Source: a bacterium (lineage in GTDB: Bacteria > Myxococcota_A > Bradymonadia > UBA7976 > UBA1532). From it: 64,000 bases of DNA. The stretch is from contig JAUHYW010000009.1 of the NCBI GenBank assembly GCA_030426085.1, forward strand, positions 1 to 64,000, written 5' to 3'. The notes below the pieces were generated by a model. The model was not told where the DNA came from. It ran no database searches and was given only the letters and a program-made list of their open reading frames with translations. The position numbers and the translations under genes are program-made. Positions 25,781 to 36,743 of this stretch are shown here, piece by piece (position 1 is the stretch's first letter; every line of letters begins with the position of its first letter).

Positions 25781-26925
25781 CGGTGGGCCTCCATCATCGA
25801 CGCGAAGCGGCCGAACAGCGGGTCGGCGTCGTGCGGCCCGGGGCTGGCCTCGGGGTGATGCTGGACCGTGATCAGCTCGGCCGCCCGGTGGCGCAGGCCC
25901 TCGACCGTGCCGTCGTTGAGGTTGACGTGGCTCACCTCGACCCCGGCGTCGAGCCGGCTGGGGTCGACCGCGAAGCCGTGGTTCTGGCTGGTGATCTCGA
26001 CCCGCCCGGTCTCCAGCTCCTTGACCGGCTGGTTGGCCCCGCGGTGGCCGAACTTGAGCTTGAACGTGCTGCCGCCCAGCGCCAGCGCGGCGATCTGGTG
26101 GCCGAGGCAGATGCCGAAGACGGGGCGCTTGCCGATGAGATCGGCGATCGCGTCGGCGGCGTAGTCCACCGCGGCCGGATCGCCGGGCCCGTTGCTGAGG
26201 AAGACACCCTCCGGATCCATGGCCAGCACGTCGGCTGCGGGCGTCTGCGCCGGCACCACCGTCACGTCGCAGCCGTGGTCGACGAGCAGCCGCAGGATGT
26301 TGAACTTGGCCCCGAAGTCGTAGGCCACGACCCGATACGGGCGCTTCGGCCGCGGGGGCTCGGGGCGCAGCTCGGCCTCACCGCCCAGCCGGAACAGGCC
26401 TTCGGTCCAGCGGTAGGGCGCCGCGCAGGTGACCTCGGCGACCAGGTCGCGGCCGATCATCGGCGGCTCGCGGTCGAGCCGGGCGATCAGCGCGCCCCGG
26501 GCCGGCCGCCCGCTGATGATGGCGCCCCGCATGGCGCCCTTCTCGCGGATGCGGCGCACCAGCGCCCGGGTGTCGACCCCCGAGATGCCCACCACCCCGC
26601 TCTCGGCCAGCCAGCTCTCCAGCGACTGCTCCGAGCGCCAGTTGGACGGCGCGGGGCACGGCTCGCGCACGATGAAGCCCGCCGGCTGCACCGCGCCGCT
26701 CTCCACGTCGGCCGGGTTGACCCCGTAGTTGCCGATGTGGGGGTAGGTCATCGTGACCATCTGGGCCTTGTAGCTGGGGTCGGTCAGGATCTCCTGATAG
26801 CCGGTCATCGAGGTGTTGAAGACGACCTCACCGGCGGTCTCGCCGCGGGCGCCGAAGGCGTGGCCTTCGAAGAGGGTGCCGTCTTCGAGGAGGAGCGCGG
26901 CGGGCTCGCGGGTCAGGACGCTCAT
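25777..26925 (-). CDS. carA: Carbamoyl-phosphate synthase small subunit
   Basis: CarA is the glutamine amidotransferase subunit that releases ammonia for carbamoyl phosphate, feeding pyrimidine and arginine synthesis together with CarB (not in the window). The 382-residue length is normal. The N-terminal domain has the usual [11 protein letters not shown] and [11 protein letters not shown], and the class I amidotransferase domain has the nucleophile Cys in FGICLGHQ and the His of [11 protein letters not shown]. The start at 26925 is preceded by GGAG. The gap to pyrC' is 37 bases. Confidence 0.97.
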   Translation of the reverse strand: MSVLTREPAALLLEDGTLFEGHAFGARGETAGEVVFNTSMTGYQEILTDPSYKAQMVTMTYPHIGNYGVNPADVESGAVQPAGFIVREPCPAPSNWRSEQSLESWLAESGVVGISGVDTRALVRRIREKGAMRGAIISGRPARGALIARLDREPPMIGRDLVAEVTCAAPYRWTEGLFRLGGEAELRPEPPRPKRPYRVVAYDFGAKFNILRLLVDHGCDVTVVPAQTPAADVLAMDPEGVFLSNGPGDPAAVDYAADAIADLIGKRPVFGICLGHQIAALALGGSTFKLKFGHRGANQPVKELETGRVEITSQNHGFAVDPSRLDAGVEVSHVNLNDGTVEGLRHRAAELITVQHHPEASPGPHDADPLFGRFASMMEAHR

Positions 26926-26962
26926 CGTCTGCGGACTCCGATCTCAGGGGCGCGAGGAGGCT

Positions 26963-28258
26963 TCAGAGGGCGGGGCGGCCGCCGACGAGGGTGAGCTGCA
27001 CTCGCCCCGGCAGAGCCTGGCCCAGAAACGGCGTGTTGCGGGCCCGGCTCTCCAGCGTGTCGTGGTCGACCCGGACCTTGGCCCGGGGGTCGAAGACCAC
27101 CAGATCGGCGGCGGCGCCGGGCGCGATGCGGCCCCCGTGCACCCCGTCGGCGCGGCGCAGCGCGCGCAGCGGGCCCGGCGAGAGCAGCTCGAGGGCCCGC
27201 ACGAGGGTGATCACCTGCTCGTCGACCAGCCGCAGGACGAGGCCCAGCGTGGTCTGCAAGGCGATCATGCCCGGCGCGGCCCGCCCGAACGGCTCGTCCT
27301 TCTCGACCGGGCTCTGGGGCATGTGGCCGCTGGTGATCGCGTCGATCGTGCCGTCGGCCAGCCCGGCGCGCAGGGCGTCCCGATCGTCGGCGCTGCGCAG
27401 CGGCGGGCGCAGGTGCAGGTTCGGGGACCAGTCGGCGGCGACGGCGGCGTCGGTCAGGTGCAGGTGGGCGGCGGCGACGGCGCAGGTGACCGGCAGGCCG
27501 GCGTCCTTGGCCATGCGCACCGCCTCGACCGCGCCCCGGGTGCTGATCGGGCCGATGTGGATCGGGGCCCCGGTCTGGCGGGCGAGCGCAAACGCCCGCA
27601 GCGCGCAGACGTCCTCGGCGGCGGCGGGCACGCCCTTGAGGCCCAGCCGGGTCGCCTCGGGGCCCTCGTGCATCACGCCGCCCCGGGCCAGCCGGGTGTC
27701 CTCGCAGTACTCGAAGACCGGCGCGCCGACCGCCCGGGCGTACTCCATGCCCCGCCGCAGCAGGCCGGCGTCGGCCACCGAGCGGTCGCCGTCGCCGAAG
27801 GCCACCGCCCCGGCTTCGCGCAGGTCGTACATCTCGGTGAGCCGGCGCCCCTCGCGGCCCACCGTCAGCGCGGCGACCGGCCAGATGCGGACCGCCGCGA
27901 CCTCGCCGCCCCGGCGCACGAGGTACTCGGTGACCGCCCGGGTGTCGTTGATCGGGGCGGTGTCGGGCCGGGCGCAGATCGCGGTGAAGCCGCCCCGGGC
28001 GGCGGCCCGGCCGGCGGACGCCAGCGTCTCTTTGTGCTCGAAACCGGGCTCGCCGAGGTGGGCGTGCAGGTCGACGAAGCCGGGGGCCACGATGGCGCCG
28101 TGGGCGTCGTAGACCCTGCCCCCGGGGCCCGGCGACCCCTGGCCGGGGTGCACCGCGGCGACCCGCCCGTCGACGACCTCGACCGTCGCGACCTCGTCCC
28201 GCCCCGACACCGGGCAGATCACCCGCCCGTTGCAGATCAGCAGCCGCTCGCCGCTCAC
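26963..28258 (-). CDS. pyrC': Dihydroorotase-like protein (probably non-catalytic PyrC')
   Basis: A 431-residue class I dihydroorotase homologue. The first HxH is kept (His65, His67 in [10 protein letters not shown]), but several positions usually needed for metal and substrate are changed. HxHLREP has become HAHLGEP (Arg to Gly69). The His of H(A/C)ED is Tyr184 (FEYCED). The His of HxxHxST is Pro237 (HIGPIST). The Asp of TDHAPH is Gly311 (ITSGHMPQ). It therefore resembles the inactive PyrC' that, in pyrB-pyrC' operons of Pseudomonas and others, serves as a scaffold for aspartate transcarbamoylase. The order pyrR-pyrB-pyrC' matches that arrangement. The GTG start overlaps the pyrB stop (GTGA). 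A true dihydroorotase should lie elsewhere in the genome. Confidence 0.85.
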   Translation of the reverse strand: MSGERLLICNGRVICPVSGRDEVATVEVVDGRVAAVHPGQGSPGPGGRVYDAHGAIVAPGFVDLHAHLGEPGFEHKETLASAGRAAARGGFTAICARPDTAPINDTRAVTEYLVRRGGEVAAVRIWPVAALTVGREGRRLTEMYDLREAGAVAFGDGDRSVADAGLLRRGMEYARAVGAPVFEYCEDTRLARGGVMHEGPEATRLGLKGVPAAAEDVCALRAFALARQTGAPIHIGPISTRGAVEAVRMAKDAGLPVTCAVAAAHLHLTDAAVAADWSPNLHLRPPLRSADDRDALRAGLADGTIDAITSGHMPQSPVEKDEPFGRAAPGMIALQTTLGLVLRLVDEQVITLVRALELLSPGPLRALRRADGVHGGRIAPGAAADLVVFDPRAKVRVDHDTLESRARNTPFLGQALPGRVQLTLVGGRPAL

Positions 28259-29175
28259 CCGGCCCCTCCCGCGCAGTGGTAGAGCACCGCCATGCGCACC
28301 GCGATGCCGTTGTGCACCTGCTCGAGGATGATCGACTGCGGCCCGTCGGCCACCCGGGGGTCGAGCTCGACGCCGCGGTTGATCGGGCCGGGGTGCATCA
28401 CGAGGCAGTCGGGCTTCGCCCGGCGCAGGCCGTCCGGGTCGAGGCCGTAGGCCCGGGCGTACTCCCGGTCGCTGGGGAACAGCTCCTCTTCGAGGCGCTC
28501 CTTCTGGATGCGCAGCATCATCACGACGTCGGCCCCGTCGAGCGCCTCGGCCCGGTCGAAGGTCGCCGCGCAGCCGAGGGCCTCGACCCCGGGCGGGATC
28601 ATCGTCGGCGGGCCGCAGACGATCACGTCCGCCCCGAGCTTGCTCAGCCCGACGATGCCCGAGCGGGCGACCCGGCTGTGGGCGATGTCGCCGATGATCG
28701 CCACCCGCAGCCCCTCGATGCGCTTCTTGTGCTGGCGGATCGAGAGCAGATCGAGCAGGCCCTGAGTCGGGTGCTCGTGGGCCCCGTCACCGGCGTTGAC
28801 GATGGACGCCTCGATGTGGCGGGCGAGCAGGTGCGGGGCGCCGGCGTCCTGGTGGCGCAGCACGATGATGTCGGGGGCGTAGGCCGCGATGTTGCGGGCG
28901 GTATCGAGCAAGGTCTCGCCCTTGACCACGCTGCTCGAGCCGCCGCTGATGTTGAGCGTGTCGGCCGACAGCCGCTTGGCCGCCAGCTCGAACGAGGTGC
29001 GGGTGCGGGTCGAGGGCTCCATGAAGAGGTTGACCACCGTGCGGCCGCGCAGGGTGGGCACCTTCTTGATCGGGCGGCGGCTGATGTCGCCGAAGGTCTC
29101 CGCCAGATCGAGGAGCTGCCCGATCGTCGCCGCGTCGAGCGACGCCAGCTCGAGCAGGTGGCGACGGGTCCGCAT
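28255..29175 (-). CDS. pyrB: Aspartate carbamoyltransferase catalytic subunit
   Basis: PyrB joins carbamoyl phosphate and aspartate, the first committed step of pyrimidine synthesis. The 306-residue length is typical. Active-site motifs look intact: [13 protein letters not shown] for carbamoyl phosphate, the Lys in [31 protein letters not shown] and RIQKERL. Start and stop overlap the neighbours by one base (pyrR) and four bases (pyrC'), so the three are tightly coupled. No pyrI regulatory-chain gene is adjacent, in line with the PyrB-PyrC' type of complex. Confidence 0.97.
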   Translation of the reverse strand: MRTRRHLLELASLDAATIGQLLDLAETFGDISRRPIKKVPTLRGRTVVNLFMEPSTRTRTSFELAAKRLSADTLNISGGSSSVVKGETLLDTARNIAAYAPDIIVLRHQDAGAPHLLARHIEASIVNAGDGAHEHPTQGLLDLLSIRQHKKRIEGLRVAIIGDIAHSRVARSGIVGLSKLGADVIVCGPPTMIPPGVEALGCAATFDRAEALDGADVVMMLRIQKERLEEELFPSDREYARAYGLDPDGLRRAKPDCLVMHPGPINRGVELDPRVADGPQSIILEQVHNGIAVRMAVLYHCAGGAG

Positions 29176-29756
29176 CAGTCGGCCTCCCCCGGGCTCTCGG
29201 GCGCCCCGTAGAGCAGCACCTGATCCTCGCCGTCGATCTCGGCGAGCCGCACGTCGATGGTCTCGTCCCGGGCGGTGTCGACCGCGGCCCCCACCAGATC
29301 GGCGTGCAGCGGCAGCTCGCGGTGGCCCCGGTCGACCAGCACCGCCAGCCGGATGCAGCGGGGGCGGCCGTAATCCATCAGCGCGTCGAGCGCGGCCCGG
29401 GTCGTGCGGCCGGTGTAGAGCACGTCGTCGACCAGCACGACGTGGCGCCCTTGCACCTCGAACGGCAGCACGGTGGGGCGCACGACGGGCAGGTCGAGCC
29501 CTTCGAAGACGTCGTCCCGATACAGGGTGATGTCCAGCTCGCCGACCGGCGGCTTCACCCCCTCGGCGGCGGCCACGACGGCTTGCAGGCGGCGGGCGAG
29601 CGGCACGCCCCGGGTGCGGACGCCGACGAGCACCAGCGACTCGAGGTCGTCGACCCCTTCGACGAGCTGATGCCCGATGCGGCGCACCGCCCGCCGCACG
29701 TCGCGGGCGTCGAGCACCGTGCGCCGCACGGAGCGGCCTTCACTGCGCCGGGGCAT
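29175..29756 (-). CDS. pyrR: PyrR bifunctional regulator / uracil phosphoribosyltransferase-like
   Basis: PyrR is a phosphoribosyltransferase-fold protein that in many bacteria binds pyr mRNA to control attenuation and has weak uracil phosphoribosyltransferase activity. The PRPP-binding loop [18 protein letters not shown] is present, as are [20 protein letters not shown] and, near the N-terminus, RRIGHQL. Three starts are possible: GTG 29771, ATG 29756 and GTG 29729. I chose the ATG because GGAGAGG sits four bases before it; GTG 29729 (with GAAGG) would avoid the 17-base overlap with lepB. No PyrR-type anti-terminator was recognised in the operon, so its regulatory target is open. Confidence 0.92.
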   Translation of the reverse strand: MPRRSEGRSVRRTVLDARDVRRAVRRIGHQLVEGVDDLESLVLVGVRTRGVPLARRLQAVVAAAEGVKPPVGELDITLYRDDVFEGLDLPVVRPTVLPFEVQGRHVVLVDDVLYTGRTTRAALDALMDYGRPRCIRLAVLVDRGHRELPLHADLVGAAVDTARDETIDVRLAEIDGEDQVLLYGAPESPGEAD

Positions 29757-30849
29757 CGGCCTCTCCGACACCTGGCCCGGCGCTGCTCTCCGGCTCGGCG
29801 TGCACCCCCTGGAAGAGCCGGCTCCAGCGGATCTTCTCCCACGGGCGGCTGAACGACTTCGTGCCGTCCCAGCTCATCCAGATGAACATCGCCTTGCCCT
29901 TGATCGAGCCGTAGGGCACGAAGCCCCACAGCCGGGAGTCGGCCGAGTTGCCCCGGTTGTCGCCCATCACGAAGACGTGGCCCTCGGGCACCACCCACGG
30001 CATGCGCGGGGCCCGGCTGGGGTCTTCCTGGCCCCCGCGGCAGGCGCGGAAGTCGGGCACCCCGTTCCAGTCGCTGGCCGGGTTCGGCGGGGCGCCCTGC
30101 CCGGGGCGGGGCACGCCATAATGCAGCGTGGAGAAGTTCTGCCCGGGGAAGCTGGCCAGGTACTCGGTCAGCACGCCGGCGGCGGCGTACATCCCGGTCT
30201 GGTCGGGCCCGTAGCGGTCGAGCGCGGTGAACTGGCCCAGCGGCTTCTCGCTGGCCTGCTCGCCGTTGACCCAGACGAAGCCTTGCAGCGGGTCGACGAA
30301 GACCTCGTCCCCCGGCACCCCGACCACCCGCTTGATGTAGTCCTGGGTCTCGTTGCAAGGGTAGACGAAGACGACCACGTCGCCCCGCTCGGGGGCCGAC
30401 CACTCGATCATCATCTCGTCGACGAAGGGCAGCCGCACCCCGTACGAGAGCTTGTTGACGAAGAGGAAGTCGCCGACGGCCAGCGTCGGGATCATCGATC
30501 CGCTGGGGATGGTGAACGCCTCGATGATGAAGGCCCGCAAGAGCAGCGCGATGACGATGGCGAAGCCGATCGACTCCAGGTACTCCCGGGTCGGGCTCTT
30601 GCGGACGTGGCCCAGGCGGGCGTCGACCACCTTCGAGACGTCGGCCTCGGCCGCCTGCACCCGCTCGACGTAGTCGTCGGCCGCCATCGGCCGGGCGACG
30701 GCCGCCTGCAAGGCCTCGATCGCCGCCTTCACCTCGGCCCGGTGGGCCTCGGCGACCTTGGGCCCGTACTGCTTGAGCAGCCGCCGGGCCTGCTTGATCG
30801 CCACCCGGGCCTGCTTGCGCGCCTTGCCCGGACGGGGCCGATCGCTCAT
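29740..30849 (-). CDS. lepB: Signal peptidase I
   Basis: LepB cleaves signal peptides from exported proteins at the outer face of the inner membrane. Box B IPSGSMIPTL holds the nucleophile Ser118, and DYIKRVVGVPGD holds the general-base Lys173; MGDNRGNSADSRLWG is the conserved box E. One membrane helix (about 93-112) precedes the catalytic domain. The protein is long (369 residues): 90 extra N-terminal residues form a charged helical, coiled-coil-like extension on the cytoplasmic side. It lies 17 bases after lepA, the common lepA-lepB order. Confidence 0.97.
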   Translation of the reverse strand: MSDRPRPGKARKQARVAIKQARRLLKQYGPKVAEAHRAEVKAAIEALQAAVARPMAADDYVERVQAAEADVSKVVDARLGHVRKSPTREYLESIGFAIVIALLLRAFIIEAFTIPSGSMIPTLAVGDFLFVNKLSYGVRLPFVDEMMIEWSAPERGDVVVFVYPCNETQDYIKRVVGVPGDEVFVDPLQGFVWVNGEQASEKPLGQFTALDRYGPDQTGMYAAAGVLTEYLASFPGQNFSTLHYGVPRPGQGAPPNPASDWNGVPDFRACRGGQEDPSRAPRMPWVVPEGHVFVMGDNRGNSADSRLWGFVPYGSIKGKAMFIWMSWDGTKSFSRPWEKIRWSRLFQGVHAEPESSAGPGVGEADAPAQ

Positions 30850-30866
30850 CGCCTCGCCTCTCGGAG

Positions 30867-32663
<1,797 letters not shown>

Positions 32664-32734
32664 CGTGCAGCCAGCGTCGCCCGGCCGGGCGACTTCGGCG
32701 CGGGGGGCGCCCCGCGTGGTCGAAATTTCGGCGC

Positions 32735-32763
32735 ATCATAGGGACGGCGCCCCCCCATTGCAA
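32735..32763 (-). promoter_or_regulatory. Promoter of the lepA-lepB-pyr operon
   Basis: On the - strand TTGCAA (32763-32758) and TATGAT (32740-32735) are separated by exactly 17 bases, a near-consensus sigma-70 promoter. It leaves a leader of about 65 bases before lepA. It stands out in a very GC-rich background and is the best promoter in the window. Confidence 0.75.
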
Positions 32764-32825
32764 CCGGGGCCCGCCCCGTCGCGGCCCTTCCGAGGGGCGG
32801 GCCGGGCGAGAAGCGGGCTGCGCGG

Positions 32826-32854
32826 TTGACTCCGGGGGGCCGCCGATCGATGAA
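32826..32854 (+). promoter_or_regulatory. Candidate promoter of the calcium-repeat lipoprotein gene
   Basis: TTGACT (32826-32831) matches the -35 consensus at five of six bases; 17 bases on, GATGAA (32849-32854) is a weak -10. It lies 30 bases before the start codon at 32885 and is divergent from the lepA promoter. Confidence 0.35.
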
Positions 32855-32884
32855 TGCAGGGCACCCGTCGCCCGCGGAGATCCG

Positions 32885-33511
32885 ATGCCCCGCCCGCAGC
32901 CTGCCCGCCCCTCCCCGATCCCGCTCGTCGGCGCGCTGCTCGTATGCGCGCTGCTGCTCGCCTGCGGCGGCCCGCAGAAGGGCGCCGATCAGGTGCCCGA
33001 CCGCAAGGGCGGCCAGGCGTTCGACCTCGACGGCGACGGGGTGCCCGACGCCTGGACCTTCAGCGCGAAGGTCGCCGGGCGCACCGTCGTGCGGCGCAAG
33101 GAGTTCGACCTGGACTTCGACGGCAAGGTGGACGTGTGGCGCTTCTTCGACGCCCGGGAAGAGGTGCAGCGGGAGCAGATGGACATGGACCGCGACGGCA
33201 AGCCCGACGTGACGAGCGTCTACGCCGGCGGCGCGCTGGTGCGCAAGGAGCTGGACCTGGAGGGCGACGCGCGACCGGACGTCTTCAAGTATTACGAGGG
33301 CGGGGTGCTCGTCCGGCTCGAGGGCGACGGCGACGGCGACGGGCGGGTCGACTACTGGGAGTATTACAAGGACGGCCGCCTGACCCGCACCGGCTCGGAC
33401 GAGGACGGCGACGGGCGGCCCGACCCCGACAAGTGGATCGAAGAGACGCCGCCCGAGACGACGCCGACGGCGCCCGAGGAGTCCATCCCGGTCGACGAGC
33501 GGGTCCGCTGA
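32885..33511 (+). CDS. Lipoprotein with DxDGDGxxD-type calcium repeats
   Basis: A 208-residue lipoprotein; the signal peptide ends in LLAC (Cys27). The mature part consists of tandem units of about 20-25 residues, each with an Asp-rich loop followed by an aromatic strand (FDLDGDGVPDAWTF, LDFDGKVDVWRFF, MDRDGKPDVTSVY, GDGDGDGRVDYWEYY, DEDGDGRPDPDKW). Such repeats bind calcium and are common in myxobacterial surface proteins. GGAG precedes the ATG. Function is unknown; it stands alone, convergent with the transport operon. Confidence 0.85.
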   Translation: MPRPQPARPSPIPLVGALLVCALLLACGGPQKGADQVPDRKGGQAFDLDGDGVPDAWTFSAKVAGRTVVRRKEFDLDFDGKVDVWRFFDAREEVQREQMDMDRDGKPDVTSVYAGGALVRKELDLEGDARPDVFKYYEGGVLVRLEGDGDGDGRVDYWEYYKDGRLTRTGSDEDGDGRPDPDKWIEETPPETTPTAPEESIPVDERVR

Positions 33512-33535
33512 GAGCCCGCCGACAGTCGACCCGGA

Positions 33536-34774
33536 TCAGAGCGCCAGGCGCACGTCGGTGAACACCAGCACCGGGTACAGCCCGAACTCGCTGCCGACCT
33601 CCGGCGCGAAGCCCTCGCCCACGCTCAGCCGCTCGCCGACCGGCACCAGCGCGCCCAGACCCAGGCTGACCTCCTGGGCGAAGTCCCAGCCCAGCCCGGG
33701 GCCGACGAGGGCCGAGCCGTCGGTGAGGCTCTGCAGCCAGCTCACGCTCAGGTTCACCAGCGGGTGCAGTTCGAACGAGGCCAGCGCGCCGGCGTAGAAT
33801 TCGCCGAGCAGGTACACCTCGCCGTTGGCGTAGGGCGCCGTCTCGCGCAGCGCGAGGAAGTCGTCGGGGTCGTCGGCCCCGGCGCCGTTGTAATGCAGCT
33901 CACCCATCAGCCGGATGCCGGTCTGGAAGTGATAGTCCAGCCCGGCGGTCACCCGGACCGGGCTGTCTTCGAACGCGTCGAGGTCGAACCGGGCCGATCC
34001 GTCGACGTACCACCCCGCCCCGCCCAGGTCGCCGGCGACCGAGAGCCCCACGGTGGGCGCGGCGTAGGTCATCCCGGCCAGCGCGGCGGCGTCGAAGCCG
34101 TCGAAGGCACCCTGCCATCGGGCGAGCAGCATGCCTCTCTTCAGGTCGTCGCCGTGGGCGACCGCCACCAGCCCGATCTCGTGGAACTCGTTCAGCGGGG
34201 CGATGACATGCACCCCGTCGATGCCGCCCTTGAACTCGCTGTCGATGGAGGCCGGACCCAGCGCGGCGAAGAGATCGGCCGCGTTGAACAGCCGGGCCTG
34301 CCCGAAGCCGATGGCCTGCCGGCCCACCCGCACCTCGAAGGCGGGGTGCAGGAAGCGGATCACCGCCCGATCGAGGTTGTGGTTGAGCGTCCAGTCGTCG
34401 TCGGTGTGCAGGGCCGGGTCGAGGTCCCACCGGCGCAGCGGGTTCTGGGCGGCGGTCAGCAGGCCCTCGGTGGCGAAGCTGCCGAAGATCGGGATGAGGT
34501 CGTAGTGCACGCTCGCCGACCACGCGTCGCCGGCCCAGGCGTCGAGCACGATCCGGAAGCGCTCGACCACCGCCGCCTGGTCCTCGTCGGCGCCGGGCAG
34601 CGGGTCGGGCTCGAACACGAGCAGGGTGTAGGTCCGCGCGTGGGTGATGGCGTCGAGGCCGGCGCTCTCCCCTTGCAGCTCGAGCGCGTCCGCCGACGAT
34701 GTCGGGCATGCCACGATCGATGCCATCAGACACAGCGCCGGCCACCCCGAGGGGCGGGGGCTACCGGCGCTCAT
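33536..34774 (-). CDS. Outer-membrane beta-barrel protein of the ABC transport operon
   Basis: A 412-residue protein with an N-terminal signal sequence (ends near SSADA) and many amphipathic strands with aromatic girdles (WSASVHYDLIPIFG, HNLDRAVIRFLHPAFEVRVG, FTDVRLAL at the end). The closing hydrophobic C-terminus fits an outer-membrane barrel; RQAIGFGQARLFNAADLF resembles porin or alginate-export-type barrels. It is the last gene of the TetR operon and overlaps the ATPase gene by 14 bases, suggesting it is the outer-membrane partner of that transporter. The substrate is not known. Confidence 0.75.
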   Translation of the reverse strand: MSAGSPRPSGWPALCLMASIVACPTSSADALELQGESAGLDAITHARTYTLLVFEPDPLPGADEDQAAVVERFRIVLDAWAGDAWSASVHYDLIPIFGSFATEGLLTAAQNPLRRWDLDPALHTDDDWTLNHNLDRAVIRFLHPAFEVRVGRQAIGFGQARLFNAADLFAALGPASIDSEFKGGIDGVHVIAPLNEFHEIGLVAVAHGDDLKRGMLLARWQGAFDGFDAAALAGMTYAAPTVGLSVAGDLGGAGWYVDGSARFDLDAFEDSPVRVTAGLDYHFQTGIRLMGELHYNGAGADDPDDFLALRETAPYANGEVYLLGEFYAGALASFELHPLVNLSVSWLQSLTDGSALVGPGLGWDFAQEVSLGLGALVPVGERLSVGEGFAPEVGSEFGLYPVLVFTDVRLAL

Positions 34775-35459
34775 CGGATTCGATGCGCCCGTCCCGCAGC
34801 CGCACGAGCCGGGTGGCCCGCTCCATCACCTTGGGATCATGGGTCGAGAAGATGAAGGTGGTGCCCCGCTCCCGGTTGAGGGTCCACATCGTATCGAGCA
34901 GCGCGTCGCCGGTGGCGGTGTCGAGGTTGGCGGTGGGCTCGTCGGCGAGCACCAGCGCCGGCCCGGCGGCGATGGCCCGGGCCACCGCGACCCGCTGCTG
35001 CTGGCCCCCGGACAGCTCGGCCGGGCGCCGGTCGAGCATGTCGCCGAGCCCCACCGCTTCGAGCACCTCGGTGGCCGCCTTGCGCCGCATATCGGCCGCG
35101 CGGCCCTGCAGCAGCATCACGTACTCGACGTTCTCGATCACCGTCAGCACCGGGATGAGGTTGTAGGCCTGGAAGACGAAGCCGATGGCGTCCCGCCGCA
35201 GCTCGGCCCGCTGGGCGGCCGACATCTCGTCGACCCGCTTCTGGTTGACCTGCACCCGCCCCGAGGTGGGGCGGTCGAGCGCGCCGATCAGGTTGAGCAG
35301 GGTGGTCTTGCCCGAGCCCGAGGGCCCGGCGATGGCCATGAACTCGCCCTTCTGCACGGTGAGGTCGACGCCGTCGAGGGCCCGCACGGCGCCGGCCCGG
35401 GTCTCGTAGTGACGGTGGGCGTCGGCGACGGAGACGACCACCGGAGTCGGAGTGACCAT
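34761..35459 (-). CDS. ABC transporter ATPase, LolD/MacB type
   Basis: A 232-residue ATPase subunit with Walker A GPSGSGKTTLLN, Q-loop region GFVFQAYNLIPVLT, signature LSGGQQQRVAVARAI, Walker B ALVLADEPTANLD and switch His in FIFSTHD. This composition is typical of the LolD/MacB/FtsE clade, which powers FtsX-type permeases that work across the periplasm rather than classical import. It follows the second permease gene by 63 bases and should serve both. Confidence 0.93.
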   Translation of the reverse strand: MVTPTPVVVSVADAHRHYETRAGAVRALDGVDLTVQKGEFMAIAGPSGSGKTTLLNLIGALDRPTSGRVQVNQKRVDEMSAAQRAELRRDAIGFVFQAYNLIPVLTVIENVEYVMLLQGRAADMRRKAATEVLEAVGLGDMLDRRPAELSGGQQQRVAVARAIAAGPALVLADEPTANLDTATGDALLDTMWTLNRERGTTFIFSTHDPKVMERATRLVRLRDGRIESDERR

Positions 35460-35522
35460 GTCATTGCCTCCCGGGTACGCGGAGAGATGGAATGAAGAGG
35501 TTCGGGTGTGACATCGGGGATC

Positions 35523-36731
35523 TCATCGACGCATGGCCTCCACCGGCTCGACCCGGGCCGCCCGCCACGCGCTGATGCCGGCGACGAGCACCGTCAGGCC
35601 GGTGAAGACCGCCCCCAGCCAGATGGGATCGAGCGGGTCGAGCACGGGGTAGAGCGGCTCGGTGAAGGTGACCCCGTACTGGCTGGTGCCGCTCATGTCG
35701 ATGCCGGCCCCGGCGAAGTAGACCACCAGCCCCACACCGACGAGCGCGCCGGGGACCGAGCCGACGACGCCGATGAAGCCCGCTTCGGCCAGGATGAGGC
35801 CGCCCAGCCGCCCGGGGGTGGTGCCGATGGCGCGCAGCACGCCGAACTCGTGCCACCGCTCGGCGAGCGACATGGCCAGCGTGTTGATGATGCCGAACGC
35901 GATGATGAAGAAGATGATGCCGATGAAGAGGCCCATGTAGACCCCTTGCAGCTCGACCACCTGGGCCAGCATGCGATTGACGACGTGCCACGACACGACC
36001 TCGATGCCATCGGCCTGCAAGGGGGCGATGATGCGATCGACGACCGCCTGCTGGTCGGTGGGCACGCCGAGGTCGAGCGCGATCTCGTGGGCCGCGCCGC
36101 CGACGCCCATCATGCGCCGGGCGAGGCCGATGTCGACGATGGCCGATTGCTTGTCGATGCCTTGGTCGCCGGTCGACAGGAACCCGACGATGCGCAGCCC
36201 CTCGGCCCGGGCCTCGCCGGTGTGGATGTCGGCCATCGTCAGCACCATGCGGGTGTCGAGCTCGAGGTCCATCTTCTCGGCCAACTCGATGCCCAACATG
36301 ATCTCGCCGGGGCCTTCGATGTAGCGGCCACGGGCCAGCCGCTCGGTCCAGTTGGTGACCTTCTGCTCGGCGACGGGGTCGATCCCGATGACCCGGACCC
36401 CCTGCGAGCGGTCGCCGATGGCCACCAGCCCGTTGCCGAAGGTGCGCGGCGCGGCGCTCACCCCGTCCAACGCCCGGGCGGCGTCGAGCAGGGGGCCGGG
36501 CTCTTCGAGCACCAGCCGCTCGTCGAATGTCTTGCGGTAGTCTTCGAGGTGGATCTGGGCGTCGCCGCTCATCGAGGCGGTGGCCACCCCCACCATGCGC
36601 CCGAACATGCCGTCGACGAGGCCCTGGGTGAAGACGAGCGCCGCCACCCCCAGGCCGATGGCCGCCGCGGTGATGAGCGTGCGGCGGCGGTTGCGCCAGA
36701 TGTTCCGCCAGGCCAGCTTCAGAGTCATCAT
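35523..36731 (-). CDS. FtsX/LolC-type ABC permease (second)
   Basis: A 402-residue MacB/LolC-like permease: an N-terminal membrane helix (about 18-40), a periplasmic domain of about 200 residues and three C-terminal helices with the FtsX signature region (LAMSLAERWHEFGVLRAIGT, then VGVGLVVYFAGAGIDM). It starts MMTLKLAWRNIWRNRRRTL, the usual inside amphipathic start. It is 12 bases after the first permease gene; the pair probably forms a heterodimer driven by the adjacent ATPase. Confidence 0.92.
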   Translation of the reverse strand: MMTLKLAWRNIWRNRRRTLITAAAIGLGVAALVFTQGLVDGMFGRMVGVATASMSGDAQIHLEDYRKTFDERLVLEEPGPLLDAARALDGVSAAPRTFGNGLVAIGDRSQGVRVIGIDPVAEQKVTNWTERLARGRYIEGPGEIMLGIELAEKMDLELDTRMVLTMADIHTGEARAEGLRIVGFLSTGDQGIDKQSAIVDIGLARRMMGVGGAAHEIALDLGVPTDQQAVVDRIIAPLQADGIEVVSWHVVNRMLAQVVELQGVYMGLFIGIIFFIIAFGIINTLAMSLAERWHEFGVLRAIGTTPGRLGGLILAEAGFIGVVGSVPGALVGVGLVVYFAGAGIDMSGTSQYGVTFTEPLYPVLDPLDPIWLGAVFTGLTVLVAGISAWRAARVEPVEAMRR

Positions 36732-36743
36732 ACCGGGCCTCCT

